DNA from: Rhodanobacter sp.
GTDB lineage: Bacteria > Pseudomonadota > Gammaproteobacteria > Xanthomonadales > Rhodanobacteraceae
Assembly: GCA_027450005.1 (NCBI GenBank)
Contig: DAIDKO010000129.1
Coordinates: 1-32,642, forward strand
Direction of reading: 5' to 3'
Length of the DNA: 32,642 nt
Below the pieces are notes generated by a model. It was not told where the DNA came from, made no database searches, and was given only the letters and a program-made list of their open reading frames with translations. This document shows, piece after piece, positions 19,441 through 29,100 of this stretch. Made by a program: the position numbers and the translations under genes. Each line of letters opens with the position of its first letter. Positions within the stretch are counted from its first letter, which is position 1.

Positions 19441-19660
19441 CGGAACCTCTCCTTGGAGGACAACGGTGGATGGATTGCCGCCCATGGTGGCGTCAGGCGC
19501 GATAGGCAGGAATGGCCGGAAGTCATGTCTGCCGCAGGTGCTTCGCGCCGCTTTTCGCCCGCTCCGCACCCATCGGAGCCGGCTTGGTCGCATGCCCGGC
19601 GCAAGCCGCAAAACCGGCCGCTATGCTCGCTCCCGACGATCAAACAGCGGGGACACCATC

Positions 19661-20923
19661 GTGATCAGGAGCTTCTTCTTCGTGGCGCGACTGCTCGTCG
19701 CCTGGCTGGTGGCGCTGTTCATCGTCCTGTTGGTGATGGGCCACAGCGGCCCGTTCCGAAGCCTGCAGCCGCTGCCGGAAATCGTCGCCCTCATGGTGCT
19801 GGTGCTGGTGGTCAGCGGGGCGTTCTCGCACCTGCGGCGCGTGCGTCTGATCGCCGGGCAGGTGACGGTGGACACGATGGGCAATCGCCAGCGCCGACAG
19901 ATCGAATTGCCGTTCGAGGCCGGCGAAGCGTTCGACATGCTGGACGCGACCATCCGCGAGCTGCCCTACACCGAGGACATCGAGAGCGCCCGCGACAGCC
20001 TACAGGTAAGCGCCAAGGTGCGCCACCCGCATCCCTACGGCCGCGGCATGCGCGGCTGGCTCAATCCCTTCAGCTGGGTGGGCAGCTGGCGCAATCAGAT
20101 CTTCGCCACGGTGACGCCGGGCGACGGTACCGGCAGCGTCACCCTGCTGTGCGAACCGGAGAGCGGCGCCTGGACCGACTGGTTCCGCGTGGACGACGGC
20201 AGCAACCTGGTCAACGCCGAGGCGATCACCCGCGCCCTCGCCCGCCGCGTGGCCGAACGCCGCCGCCGCGAACAGCAGGCCGCCGCGCAGACCGCCACCG
20301 ACAAGGAGCTGGCGCAAGCCAAGCTCAACCTGCTGCACGCGCAGGTGGAACCGCACTTCCTCTACAACACGCTGGCCAGCGCGCAGTACCTCACGCGCAC
20401 CGATCCGGCGCAGGCCGACCGCATGCTCGGCCACCTGATCCAGTACCTGCGCCACTCGCTGCCCAGCGCGGAGGAAACGCTGTCCACGCTCGGCGAGGAG
20501 CTGGAGCGTACGCATGCCTACCTCGAGATCCTGAAGATCCGCATGGGCTCGCGACTGGAACTGAAGATCGAGGTGCCCGACGCGCTGCGCGCCGTCACCC
20601 TGCCGCCAATGATGCTGCAGACGCTGGTGGAGAACGCGATCAAGCACGGCCTGGAACCCAAGCCCGGCGGCGGCACGGTGTGGATCCTCGCCCGCCGCGA
20701 CGGCGGCAGCGTGGCGATCACCGTGGCCGACGACGGCCAGGGCTTCGGCGCGGCGGGCGGCGGCACCGGCATCGGCCTGCGGAACGTGCGCGAACGGCTG
20801 CAACTGGTGTACGGCCCGCGCGCCTCGTTGGCGGTGGTGGCCAACGTGCCGGACGGCGTGGCCGCCACCATCACCGTGCCGGCGCAGCAGGCCGCGACGG
20901 ACCTGGCGGAGGCGCAGCCATGA
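19661..20923 (+). CDS. LytS/YehU-type sensor histidine kinase
   Basis: 420 residues. Two membrane helices (about 5-25 and 37-55) are followed by a cytoplasmic domain of about 120 residues (60-180) with no motif I recognise, a charged coiled region (ARRVAERRRREQQAAAQ) and the kinase core. The phosphoacceptor is H232 in LHAQVEPHFLYNTL, the His_kinase-family H-box rather than HisKA. The ATPase has the N-box LVENAIKHGLEPK, DDGQGFG, and GIGLRNVRERL. Such kinases pair with LytTR regulators, here encoded next with ATGA overlap. GTG at 19661 has GGGGA seven bases upstream. The short extracytoplasmic loop suggests it senses something in or near the membrane; the signal is unknown. Confidence 0.95.
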   Translation: MIRSFFFVARLLVAWLVALFIVLLVMGHSGPFRSLQPLPEIVALMVLVLVVSGAFSHLRRVRLIAGQVTVDTMGNRQRRQIELPFEAGEAFDMLDATIRELPYTEDIESARDSLQVSAKVRHPHPYGRGMRGWLNPFSWVGSWRNQIFATVTPGDGTGSVTLLCEPESGAWTDWFRVDDGSNLVNAEAITRALARRVAERRRREQQAAAQTATDKELAQAKLNLLHAQVEPHFLYNTLASAQYLTRTDPAQADRMLGHLIQYLRHSLPSAEETLSTLGEELERTHAYLEILKIRMGSRLELKIEVPDALRAVTLPPMMLQTLVENAIKHGLEPKPGGGTVWILARRDGGSVAITVADDGQGFGAAGGGTGIGLRNVRERLQLVYGPRASLAVVANVPDGVAATITVPAQQAATDLAEAQP

Positions 20924-21690
20924 CCCGCGCCGTGATCGCCGAGGACGAGCTGCTGCTGCGCGACGCGCTGAGCCGCCTGCTCGGCGACGCCTGGCCGGAA
21001 CTGGAGGTGATCGCCGAGTGCGAGAACGGCGCCGAGGCGCTGGAAGCGATCGCCGCGCAGCGGCCGGACGTCGCCTTCCTCGACATCCGCATGCCGGGCC
21101 TGAGCGGCCTGGAAGTGGCCGCGGCGGCGGCGGAAGCCAGCCCCGCCACGCAGGTGGTGTTCACCACCGCCTACGACCAGTACGCCGTCGACGCCTTCGA
21201 GCGTGGCGCGATCGACTACCTGCTCAAGCCCATCAGCGCCGAACGCCTGGCTGCCACCGTGGAACGGCTGAAGCGACGCGCCAGCGCCGGCCAGGCCGCG
21301 CGCGGCGACCTCGCCCTGCTGCTGCGCGAACTGGCGCAAGGCGCCGCCCAAGGCATCGCCGCGGCGCCGCTCACCTGGATCACCGCCGGCACCGGCCGCG
21401 AGACGCGGCTGATCATGGTGGACGACGTGGCCTACTTCCGCGCCGACCACAAATACACCGTGGCGGTGACTGCCGACGGGGAAGCGCTGCTGCGCAAGCC
21501 GATCCGCGAGCTGCTGGAACAGCTCCACCCGGCGGTGTTCAAGCAGATCCACCGCTCCACCATCGTCAACCTGAAAGCCATTGCCGCCATCGTGCGCGAC
21601 GACAGCGGCAAGGGCACCGTGCGCCTCAGGCAACGCCCCGAGACGCTCACCGTGAGCCAGCCCTTCATGGCGCTGTTCCGCAACATGTGA
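20920..21690 (+). CDS. LytTR-family response regulator
   Basis: 256 residues: a receiver domain (1-120) with the acidic pocket AEDE near residue 7, phosphoacceptor D55 in FLDIRMPG, the threonine in TTAYDQYA and the lysine in LLKPIS. A flexible alanine-rich linker follows, then a LytTR DNA-binding domain (about 155-256) with RETRLIMVDDVAYFRADHKYT and FKQIHRSTIVNL. The output is a transcription factor that usually binds paired direct repeats. It overlaps the kinase gene by four bases, so the two are translated together. Likely targets include the neighbouring aminopeptidase or lipoprotein, but no binding site could be assigned. Confidence 0.96.
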   Translation: MTRAVIAEDELLLRDALSRLLGDAWPELEVIAECENGAEALEAIAAQRPDVAFLDIRMPGLSGLEVAAAAAEASPATQVVFTTAYDQYAVDAFERGAIDYLLKPISAERLAATVERLKRRASAGQAARGDLALLLRELAQGAAQGIAAAPLTWITAGTGRETRLIMVDDVAYFRADHKYTVAVTADGEALLRKPIRELLEQLHPAVFKQIHRSTIVNLKAIAAIVRDDSGKGTVRLRQRPETLTVSQPFMALFRNM

Positions 21691-21752
21691 TCCCCGCGCG
21701 CGGTCCGTCCTGGACGGCCACGCGTCACACCCAACCACCTGGAAAATCCACC

Positions 21753-21971
21753 ATGTTGAAGCTGACTCTGGCCGGCTTGGCCGGTCTTTGCCTGGCCGCG
21801 TGCGCCACGCAACCCCTCGATCACGACGTGCTGCGCCTGCACGCCGAGCGGAACTGCAAAGTGCGCGCCGCCGTTGCGCCCGCCTACGCGGTGGACAGTA
21901 CCGGCGTCGGCCTGCGTAACGTGGCATTCGACCGCTGCATGCGCGCCGCGGGCATCGCGCAAGCGCGTTAA
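21753..21971 (+). CDS. Small predicted lipoprotein
   Basis: 72 residues. The N-terminus is a lipoprotein signal ([17 protein letters not shown]) with a lipobox LAAC and lipidated Cys17. The mature part is about 55 residues, with two further cysteines (in ERNCKVRAA and FDRCMRAAG) that could form a disulfide. No known domain. The gene follows the LytTR regulator after 62 bases on the same strand and may share its transcript. Its TAA stop overlaps the convergent msrA stop within the palindrome TTAA (21968-21971). The clean lipobox makes the gene likely despite its size. Confidence 0.78.
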   Translation: MLKLTLAGLAGLCLAACATQPLDHDVLRLHAERNCKVRAAVAPAYAVDSTGVGLRNVAFDRCMRAAGIAQAR

Positions 21972-22477
21972 GCCGCACCCTCGCGGCGCGGCAGGCGCCA
22001 GCCCGACCGCACGAAGTGGCAGGTGTAGCCGTCGGGGTAGTGCTGCAGGTAGTCCTGATGCTCGGGCTCGGCTTCCCAGAAGTCGCCCAGCGGCTGCAGC
22101 TCGGTGACCACCTTGCCCGGCCACAGGCCCGACGCGTCCACGTCGGCGATGGTGTCCTCGGCGATGCGCCGCTGCGCCTCGCTAGCGTAGAGGATCATCG
22201 AACGGTAGGAGCTGCCGCGATCGTTGCCCTGCCGGTTCGGCGTGCTCGGATCGTGGATCTGGAAGAAGAATTCCAGCAGCTCGCGGTAACCGATGCGCGC
22301 GGGATCGAACACGATCTCCACCGCCTCGGCATGCGTGCCGTGGTGGCGATAGGTGGCGTTGGGCACGTCGCCGCCGGCATAGCCCGTGCGCGTGGACAGC
22401 ACGCCCGGCAACTGGCGCAGCAGCTCCTGCACGCCCCAGAAGCAGCCACCGGCGAGCACGGCGCGTTCGGTGGCCAT
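21968..22477 (-). CDS. msrA: Peptide-methionine (S)-S-oxide reductase MsrA
   Basis: 169 residues. The catalytic motif GCFWGVQEL has the active cysteine at residue 12. [40 protein letters not shown] and YRSMILY are all standard MsrA segments. It repairs the S-form of oxidised methionine in proteins. Two adjacent ATG codons (22480 and 22477) are possible; the second has the better distance (six bases) from GGAGGG. The gene overlaps the end of msrB, so both enzymes come from one message and together cover both sulfoxide stereoisomers. No membrane or signal segment, so cytoplasmic. Confidence 0.97.
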   Translation of the reverse strand: MATERAVLAGGCFWGVQELLRQLPGVLSTRTGYAGGDVPNATYRHHGTHAEAVEIVFDPARIGYRELLEFFFQIHDPSTPNRQGNDRGSSYRSMILYASEAQRRIAEDTIADVDASGLWPGKVVTELQPLGDFWEAEPEHQDYLQHYPDGYTCHFVRSGWRLPRREGAA

Positions 22478-22923
22478 CATTCGCCCTCCACCTGGTCGAG
22501 GTACGCGCCGTAGCCCTGCGCCTCCATCTCGGCGCGCGGCACGAAGCGCAGCGATGCGGAGTTGATGCAGTAGCGCAGGCCACCGCGTTCGGCCGGGCCG
22601 TCCGGGAAGACGTGGCCCAGGTGGCTGTCGCCCTGCGCCGAGCGCACCTCGGTGCGGATCATGCCGTGCGTGGTGTCGCGCAGTTCGCGCACGCTCGCCG
22701 GCTGCAACGGTTTGGTGAAGCTGGGCCAGCCGCAGTGCGAATCGAACTTGTCGGCGGAGGCGAACAGCGGTTCGCCCGACACCACGTCCACGTAGATGCC
22801 CGCGGCCTTGTGGTGCAGGTATTCGCCGGTGCCAGGGTACTCGGTGGCGTTCTCCTGCGTAACGCGGTATTGCTCCGGCGTCAGGCGCGCAAGGGCTTCG
22901 GGGGTCTTGCGATACTCGGACAT
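22477..22923 (-). CDS. msrB: Peptide-methionine (R)-S-oxide reductase MsrB
   Basis: 148 residues. Core features are [14 protein letters not shown], the histidine-rich [10 protein letters not shown] and the catalytic cysteine C119 in [11 protein letters not shown]. It reduces the R-form of methionine sulfoxide. The two CxxC pairs that bind structural zinc in many MsrB proteins are absent: the segment reads [13 protein letters not shown] and no pair is found elsewhere, so this is the zinc-free form. ATG at 22923 has GGAGA a few bases upstream. It is first in the msrB-msrA pair. Immediately upstream, at 23056-23140, lie a hairpin and a duplicated purA tail. Confidence 0.97.
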   Translation of the reverse strand: MSEYRKTPEALARLTPEQYRVTQENATEYPGTGEYLHHKAAGIYVDVVSGEPLFASADKFDSHCGWPSFTKPLQPASVRELRDTTHGMIRTEVRSAQGDSHLGHVFPDGPAERGGLRYCINSASLRFVPRAEMEAQGYGAYLDQVEGE

Positions 22924-23055
22924 GGCAGGTCTCCGCAGATGAACGACGCGCATCGAGATGGGGGCGCACGCAACCGATCCAAGCGAGCGGATATCGTTGC
23001 GCGCATCCGTGAACGCGGGAATCAAACCGGTGGCCATCCTTGGCCGCACTCTTCA

Positions 23056-23074
23056 CGCCCCGCGTCGCGGGGCG
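23056..23074 (-). terminator. GC-rich hairpin next to the orphan purA tail
   Basis: Stem CGCCCCGC (23056-23063) with GCGGGGCG (23067-23074) and a 3-base loop; no T run on the minus side, GATGCTTTGC on the plus side. It lies the same way round, relative to the orphan purA tail, as the real purA terminator does to purA, so it may be the former purA terminator. Confidence 0.5.
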
Positions 23075-23089
23075 GATGCTTTGCTGCAA

Positions 23090-23140
23090 CGGGCGGAGCG
23101 ATCAGGCGAACGGATCGTCCAGCGCGATGGTGTCGTCGCG
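23090..23140 (-). repeat. Orphan duplicate of the purA 3' end (direct repeat, left copy)
   Basis: 51 bases that match 26796-26846 at 50 positions and in the same orientation. The minus strand reads RDDTIALDDPFA and a TGA stop, then the bases that follow purA. The only difference changes Val to Ala. It is not attached to any adenylosuccinate synthetase gene, so it is a fragment. Confidence 0.88.
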
Positions 23141-23203
23141 ACCTGTGCAGGTCCGTACCATCAATCGGAGTGCGCAGCACAGCCGACGCCGGCCCCATAG
23201 CAT

Positions 23204-23950
23204 TCAGCGCCACCGAGCCGCCCTTGCCGCACGCTCCTGCCGCGCATCGAACACCTCGCCACGCAGGCGCGCATCGATTGCCGCCTGCACTGCAGGCGGC
23301 AGGTCGCTCGCGGCCTGGCGCAACTCGCCGCCTCGGGCCGGAGCCGACGGCTCCAGCACCGGCAGCTCCCAGCCCGTAGCCGTATGGCAGGCCAGACCGG
23401 CGCGCGATGGCGGCGTACGAATGGTGAAGCTGCGGCAGATGTTCCCCTCGGCGGTGCGGAAGCTGAGGCCAATCGCGACCGGTGCACGCGCATCCGGCTC
23501 GCTCGCCAATGCATGGTTCAGCGCATGATCGAGGACCCCGGCGGCATAGGATTCGCCGTTCCGCATGCGGACCATGTCGTCGCCGGCACGCCGCCACCAC
23601 AGGCCAGCCGCCAGCAGCGCCACCGAGGCGGCCAGTGCCGCACCAGGCATCAGCCAACGACGGGGTACGCGACGGCGGTTGAAGTTTGCAGCGCGTCCAC
23701 CCGCGTGCACCGTGAGCGGAACGGTCGATTCGCCCTGCGGCTGCAGCAGGGCGGAGAGGTGTGCGGGCACCGGCTCGTCCAGTACCGGATCGAACGCGGC
23801 ACGCAGTCGGGCATTCAGCGCCCGCATTCGCCGCACGCGGCTCGCCAGCACCTCGTCCCGCGCCAGCGCGGCATCGACGCGCGCGGCCTCCGTTGCGTCG
23901 AGCGCACCGTCCACGTAGGCCTGCAGGGTGTCGTCGTCGATCGGGTTCAT
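23204..23950 (-). CDS. Membrane anti-sigma factor partner of the ECF sigma factor
   Basis: 248 residues. The N-terminal ~70 residues are acidic and helical (DDDTLQAYVDGALDATEAARVDAAL), like the anti-sigma domain of FecR/RskA-type proteins but without the HxxxCxxC zinc motif. A single membrane helix lies at about 99-119 (WLMPGAALAASVALLAAGLWW), after a basic RRRVPRRW stop. The outer domain of about 125 residues contains two cysteines (GNICRSF and GLACHTA). Its start overlaps the sigma gene stop (ATGA), the usual layout for a sigma/anti-sigma pair. It would hold the sigma factor at the membrane until an envelope signal frees it. The domain assignment rests on context and topology. Confidence 0.86.
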   Translation of the reverse strand: MNPIDDDTLQAYVDGALDATEAARVDAALARDEVLASRVRRMRALNARLRAAFDPVLDEPVPAHLSALLQPQGESTVPLTVHAGGRAANFNRRRVPRRWLMPGAALAASVALLAAGLWWRRAGDDMVRMRNGESYAAGVLDHALNHALASEPDARAPVAIGLSFRTAEGNICRSFTIRTPPSRAGLACHTATGWELPVLEPSAPARGGELRQAASDLPPAVQAAIDARLRGEVFDARQERAARAARWR

Positions 23951-24438
23951 GCGTCGCTCCCAAGATGGGCCTGCAAGGTGGCGCGGGCACGGGACAATCG
24001 GCTGGTGACGGTTCCGACCGGCACCTCCAGCAATGCGGCAGCCTCGTCGTAGGACAGGCCTTCGACCAACACCAGCGCCACCACCTCGCGATGGTCCGGC
24101 GGCAGCGCCGCCAAGGCCTGCGCCAGCTCCAGTTGCTGCGCGGGCAGCGCCGCGCCACCATCGGCCACGGCCTCGCCGGCCTCCTCGGCTACGAACAGGT
24201 GCTGCGCCCGCCCGCGGGCGCGCAGCTCGTCGCGCCACGCGTTGCGCGCGATCGCGAACACCCACTTGTCCAGCGCGGCATCCGGCCGCCACTGCGCGGA
24301 CCGGGCAAGTGCGCGCTCCAGCACCACCTGCACCAGGTCGTCGGCATCGGCCGTCTGGCCGGCCAGCGCCCGCGCCAGGCGGCGCAGGCGGGGCAGCAGC
24401 GCAATCAATCCTTCACGCACGGCGTCGCTCGTATGCAC
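23947..24438 (-). CDS. ECF-subfamily RNA polymerase sigma factor
   Basis: 163 residues. Region 2 is seen at about residues 10-80 (RLARALAGQTADADDLVQVVLERAL, then LDKWVFAIARNAWRDELRAR), and region 4 at about 105-155 (ALPPDHREVVALVLVEGLSYDEAAALLEVPVGTVTSRLSRARATL), with the helix-turn-helix at YDEAAALLEVPVGTVTSRLSRA. No region 1 or 3, hence extracytoplasmic-function type. GTG at 24438 follows GGAAGG by six bases. It is divergent from the exported protease gene, with 122 bases between, and co-translated with the anti-sigma factor. Likely targets are itself and the divergent protease, but no matching -35/-10 pair could be assigned. Confidence 0.94.
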   Translation of the reverse strand: MHTSDAVREGLIALLPRLRRLARALAGQTADADDLVQVVLERALARSAQWRPDAALDKWVFAIARNAWRDELRARGRAQHLFVAEEAGEAVADGGAALPAQQLELAQALAALPPDHREVVALVLVEGLSYDEAAALLEVPVGTVTSRLSRARATLQAHLGSDA

Positions 24439-24560
24439 GCATCACCTTCCACTACGTCCGGGCGGGAGGATTCCTTCCCTCGCGCGCCGCGAGGCGTTTC
24501 GAGGGCGTGAAGGAAGCTCATGCTAGCATCCGGCTCCGCTGCCCCCGAGGGTGTCCGGCG

Positions 24561-25790
24561 ATGCCGTTGCGTCGTACTTCCACACTGTCCGTTCCGATGC
24601 TGACCGTCGCGCTCGCCTTGGTCGTCAGTGTCCCCGCGCGGGCGCAGGTGCTCGGCCCCGTACAGCGGGTGCTGCCGAATTTGCCGCTGCCGTCGACGCC
24701 GCTGCCCGGCACTGTGCCGGGCGTGAACCTACAAGGTGTCGACAACCTGCTGCGGCGGCCGCTGGCACTCAACCTGAAGGTGCAGGTCGACACCTTGCTG
24801 CGCAAGGAGCCGCGGCGCGTCACCGTGGATCCCAAGGGTGCACCGGTCCTGCGCGGTCAGTTCCTCGCCATGGGCCTGTCGGATACCCAACGCGATGCCT
24901 TGCGGGCGCTGGGCTTCACCGTGGATCGCCAGTCCTCAGCGGACGCCACGCTCGGGCTGGACTTCGCGGTGCTGCACGACACCCGCTCACGCAGCACGCG
25001 AGAGGCCATGAACCTCCTGCAACAGGCCGCGCCAGGTGCAACGTTCACCTACCAGCACCTATACTTTCCGGCAGGCGGGATCGGCGCCGTGCCTGCCGCG
25101 AGCTCGGTGGCGGCCATGCCCGCCCGTAGCGTCGGGATGATCGACGGCGGCGTCGACCCGGCCGATCCCGCGCTGGCGCACGCACGCATCGAAGCACATG
25201 GCTGCAGCAGTATGACTGCCTCGCGGCATGGCACGGCGGTCGCTGCGCGCCTGGTCGCCGGTGATGCGGACACTCTGTATGCCGCCGACCTGTGGTGCGG
25301 CGACGACGTCGGCGGCGCCACCTCCGGACTGGTGGACGCGCTCGCGTGGATGGATCGCGAGCACGTGGCGGTGATCAACATCAGCCTGGTCGGCCCCGAC
25401 AACCCAGTGCTCGCCCGCGCGGTGCAGGCGATGATCGCGCGCGGCCACGTGCTGGTCAGCGCGGCCGGCAACGACGGCCCCGCAGCGCCGCCGCTGTTTC
25501 CGGCAGCCTATCCGGGCGTGATCGGGGTCGGAGCCGTCGATGCGCGCGGCCGCGTGCTGCCCGAATCCGCCGCGGGCAAGCAGGTGGCGTTCTGCGCGTT
25601 GGGCGTGATCCGCAGCGGCCGGGACATGCTGCGCGGTACCTCGTTCGCGGCGCCGATCGTGGCGCGCAAGGCCGTCCAGGTGCTGGACATTCCCCAGCCT
25701 GGAGCGGCGGCCCAAGCGTTGCAGGGCCTGATCGGCGAAGCGCACGCCTTCGATGGTTCGCGTTGCGGCCACGGCCTGCTGTCGCCCTAA
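24561..25790 (+). CDS. Exported S8-family (subtilisin-like) serine protease
   Basis: 409 residues. A signal peptide of about 28 residues (LSVPMLTVALALVVSVPARA, then QVLG) shows export. A proline-rich stretch and an N-terminal propeptide-like region (about 60-185, including LRALGFTVDRQSS) precede the protease domain. The triad is complete: D195 in VGMIDGGVD, H223 in SRHGTAVA and S361 in RGTSFAAPI, with the oxyanion asparagine N304 in SAAGNDGP. The domain is compact (about 220 residues) and ends soon after the serine, in SRCGHGLLSP. It lies divergent to the sigma/anti-sigma pair and 105 bases before another exported protein. Its mature N-terminus (QVLG) matches that of the next gene. ATG at 24561 has only a modest ribosome site (GAGG, ten bases away). 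Confidence 0.93.
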   Translation: MPLRRTSTLSVPMLTVALALVVSVPARAQVLGPVQRVLPNLPLPSTPLPGTVPGVNLQGVDNLLRRPLALNLKVQVDTLLRKEPRRVTVDPKGAPVLRGQFLAMGLSDTQRDALRALGFTVDRQSSADATLGLDFAVLHDTRSRSTREAMNLLQQAAPGATFTYQHLYFPAGGIGAVPAASSVAAMPARSVGMIDGGVDPADPALAHARIEAHGCSSMTASRHGTAVAARLVAGDADTLYAADLWCGDDVGGATSGLVDALAWMDREHVAVINISLVGPDNPVLARAVQAMIARGHVLVSAAGNDGPAAPPLFPAAYPGVIGVGAVDARGRVLPESAAGKQVAFCALGVIRSGRDMLRGTSFAAPIVARKAVQVLDIPQPGAAAQALQGLIGEAHAFDGSRCGHGLLSP

Positions 25791-25895
25791 GCTGAACGCG
25801 GAGCAACCGTGCCCGGTAGGCATGGAAGGATGCTTCGGCCGCACGCGTAGTGGTCTCCGGAAGCCGCGGATTCACCGCCGGCAGGAGGTCCCGAC

Positions 25896-26732
25896 ATGCG
25901 CAACACGACCCTCAGCAACAACACCCTCGGCATCACCCTGTGCGCCGGCTTGCTTGCCTTGGCTTCGATGACCAGCGCCCACGCCCAGGTGCTGGGCGGC
26001 ATTGCCGGCAGGATCGGCCAGCTCCCGGTCGCGGCCGGCCAGATCGGCGGCATGGTGCAAGGTGCGGGACACTTCGCCGCGCCCCCCGTCGACAGCGGCG
26101 CAGTGACGGAGCGCGCGCAGCGCCTGCACCAGCGCGCGGTATCGACCGTGAAGCAGGCGACGCAGGTCGCGGGCGAGGCGAATGGCCAGGCCAGCGCCAA
26201 CGGCAACGCGTCCGGCTCCGGCAGCCTTGATGGCTCTGCGATGGGCAGCGTCGTCGGCAACGCCGCGAACGCGGCCACCGACCGGGCGCGTTCGGCCGTC
26301 TCCGCGACCCGCCAGGACGCCGCGAACGCGGTGGGCCGCGCACGCAACGCCGCTGACGACGCCCGCATGAATGCAGGCAGCGCCGCCCAGGCTGCCGTCG
26401 GCAAGGCACGGCAGCTCGCTGCCAAGGACACGTCCACAGCCCGCTCGCTGGGCTCGCAAGTTGCAGGCAGCGCGAAGAATGGGGCCTCGTCCGGCACCCG
26501 CGGCGCAGGCAGCCCGTTGGGCGCGATCAGCAACGCCGCCAACGGAGGCTCGGCCGTCGATGTCTCGGGCTCGGGCAGCGGTACCGGCAGCGCGAGTGCC
26601 GGGTCCGGCGCCAGCGCGAACGGCTCGGCCGGCGGCCAGGGTCAGGCCGGCGCCAGCGGCTCGTTCGGCCATGGCGTATCCGCCTCGGCGCAGGCCGGCG
26701 GAAACGCGGACGCGAGCGCGCAAGGCCATTGA
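25896..26732 (+). CDS. Exported Ser/Gly/Ala-rich low-complexity protein
   Basis: 278 residues. A 30-residue signal peptide (LGITLCAGLLALASMTSAHA) is followed by QVLGGIAGRIGQLPVAAGQI. Residues 65-185 are rich in alanine with regular charged positions (AANAATDRARSAVSATRQD), fitting amphipathic helices. Residues 190-278 are almost only Gly, Ser, Ala and Asn (GSGSGTGSASAGSGASANGS), likely disordered or surface-exposed. There is no recognised domain. A strong GGAGG site precedes the ATG. The codon pattern keeps GC at third positions, which supports translation. Its place after the protease and the shared QVLG mature start suggest a substrate, partner or co-secreted product. It ends 15 bases before a strong terminator. 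Confidence 0.78.
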   Translation: MRNTTLSNNTLGITLCAGLLALASMTSAHAQVLGGIAGRIGQLPVAAGQIGGMVQGAGHFAAPPVDSGAVTERAQRLHQRAVSTVKQATQVAGEANGQASANGNASGSGSLDGSAMGSVVGNAANAATDRARSAVSATRQDAANAVGRARNAADDARMNAGSAAQAAVGKARQLAAKDTSTARSLGSQVAGSAKNGASSGTRGAGSPLGAISNAANGGSAVDVSGSGSGTGSASAGSGASANGSAGGQGQAGASGSFGHGVSASAQAGGNADASAQGH

Positions 26733-26747
26733 ATCCTCGCGCCACTG

Positions 26748-26781
26748 ACGAAGAAGGCCCCGCATGCGGGGCCTTCTTCGT
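26748..26781. terminator. Bidirectional rho-independent terminator between the low-complexity protein gene and purA
   Basis: A 16-base arm, ACGAAGAAGGCCCCGC (26748-26763), pairs fully with 26766-26781, the centre forming the loop. TTTG follows on the plus strand; on the minus strand there is little T. It ends the protease-side transcript and may also serve purA. Confidence 0.9.
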
Positions 26782-26795
26782 TTGCGCGGCTCAAC

Positions 26796-29096
<2,301 letters not shown>

Positions 29097-29100
<4 letters not shown>

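Noticed and set aside
17023-21690. Very long (1555-codon) plus-strand open frame
   Set aside because: Only its last 256 codons (from 20920) are a real gene, the LytTR regulator. The rest runs opposite the M1 aminopeptidase and across the kinase in another frame, with the His/Arg/Val/Leu-rich make-up of antisense GC-rich DNA.
24439-24560. ECF-type promoters between the sigma and protease genes
   Set aside because: No matching -35/-10 pairs could be placed on either strand; only a TAGCAT-like -10 (24524-24529) without a partner.
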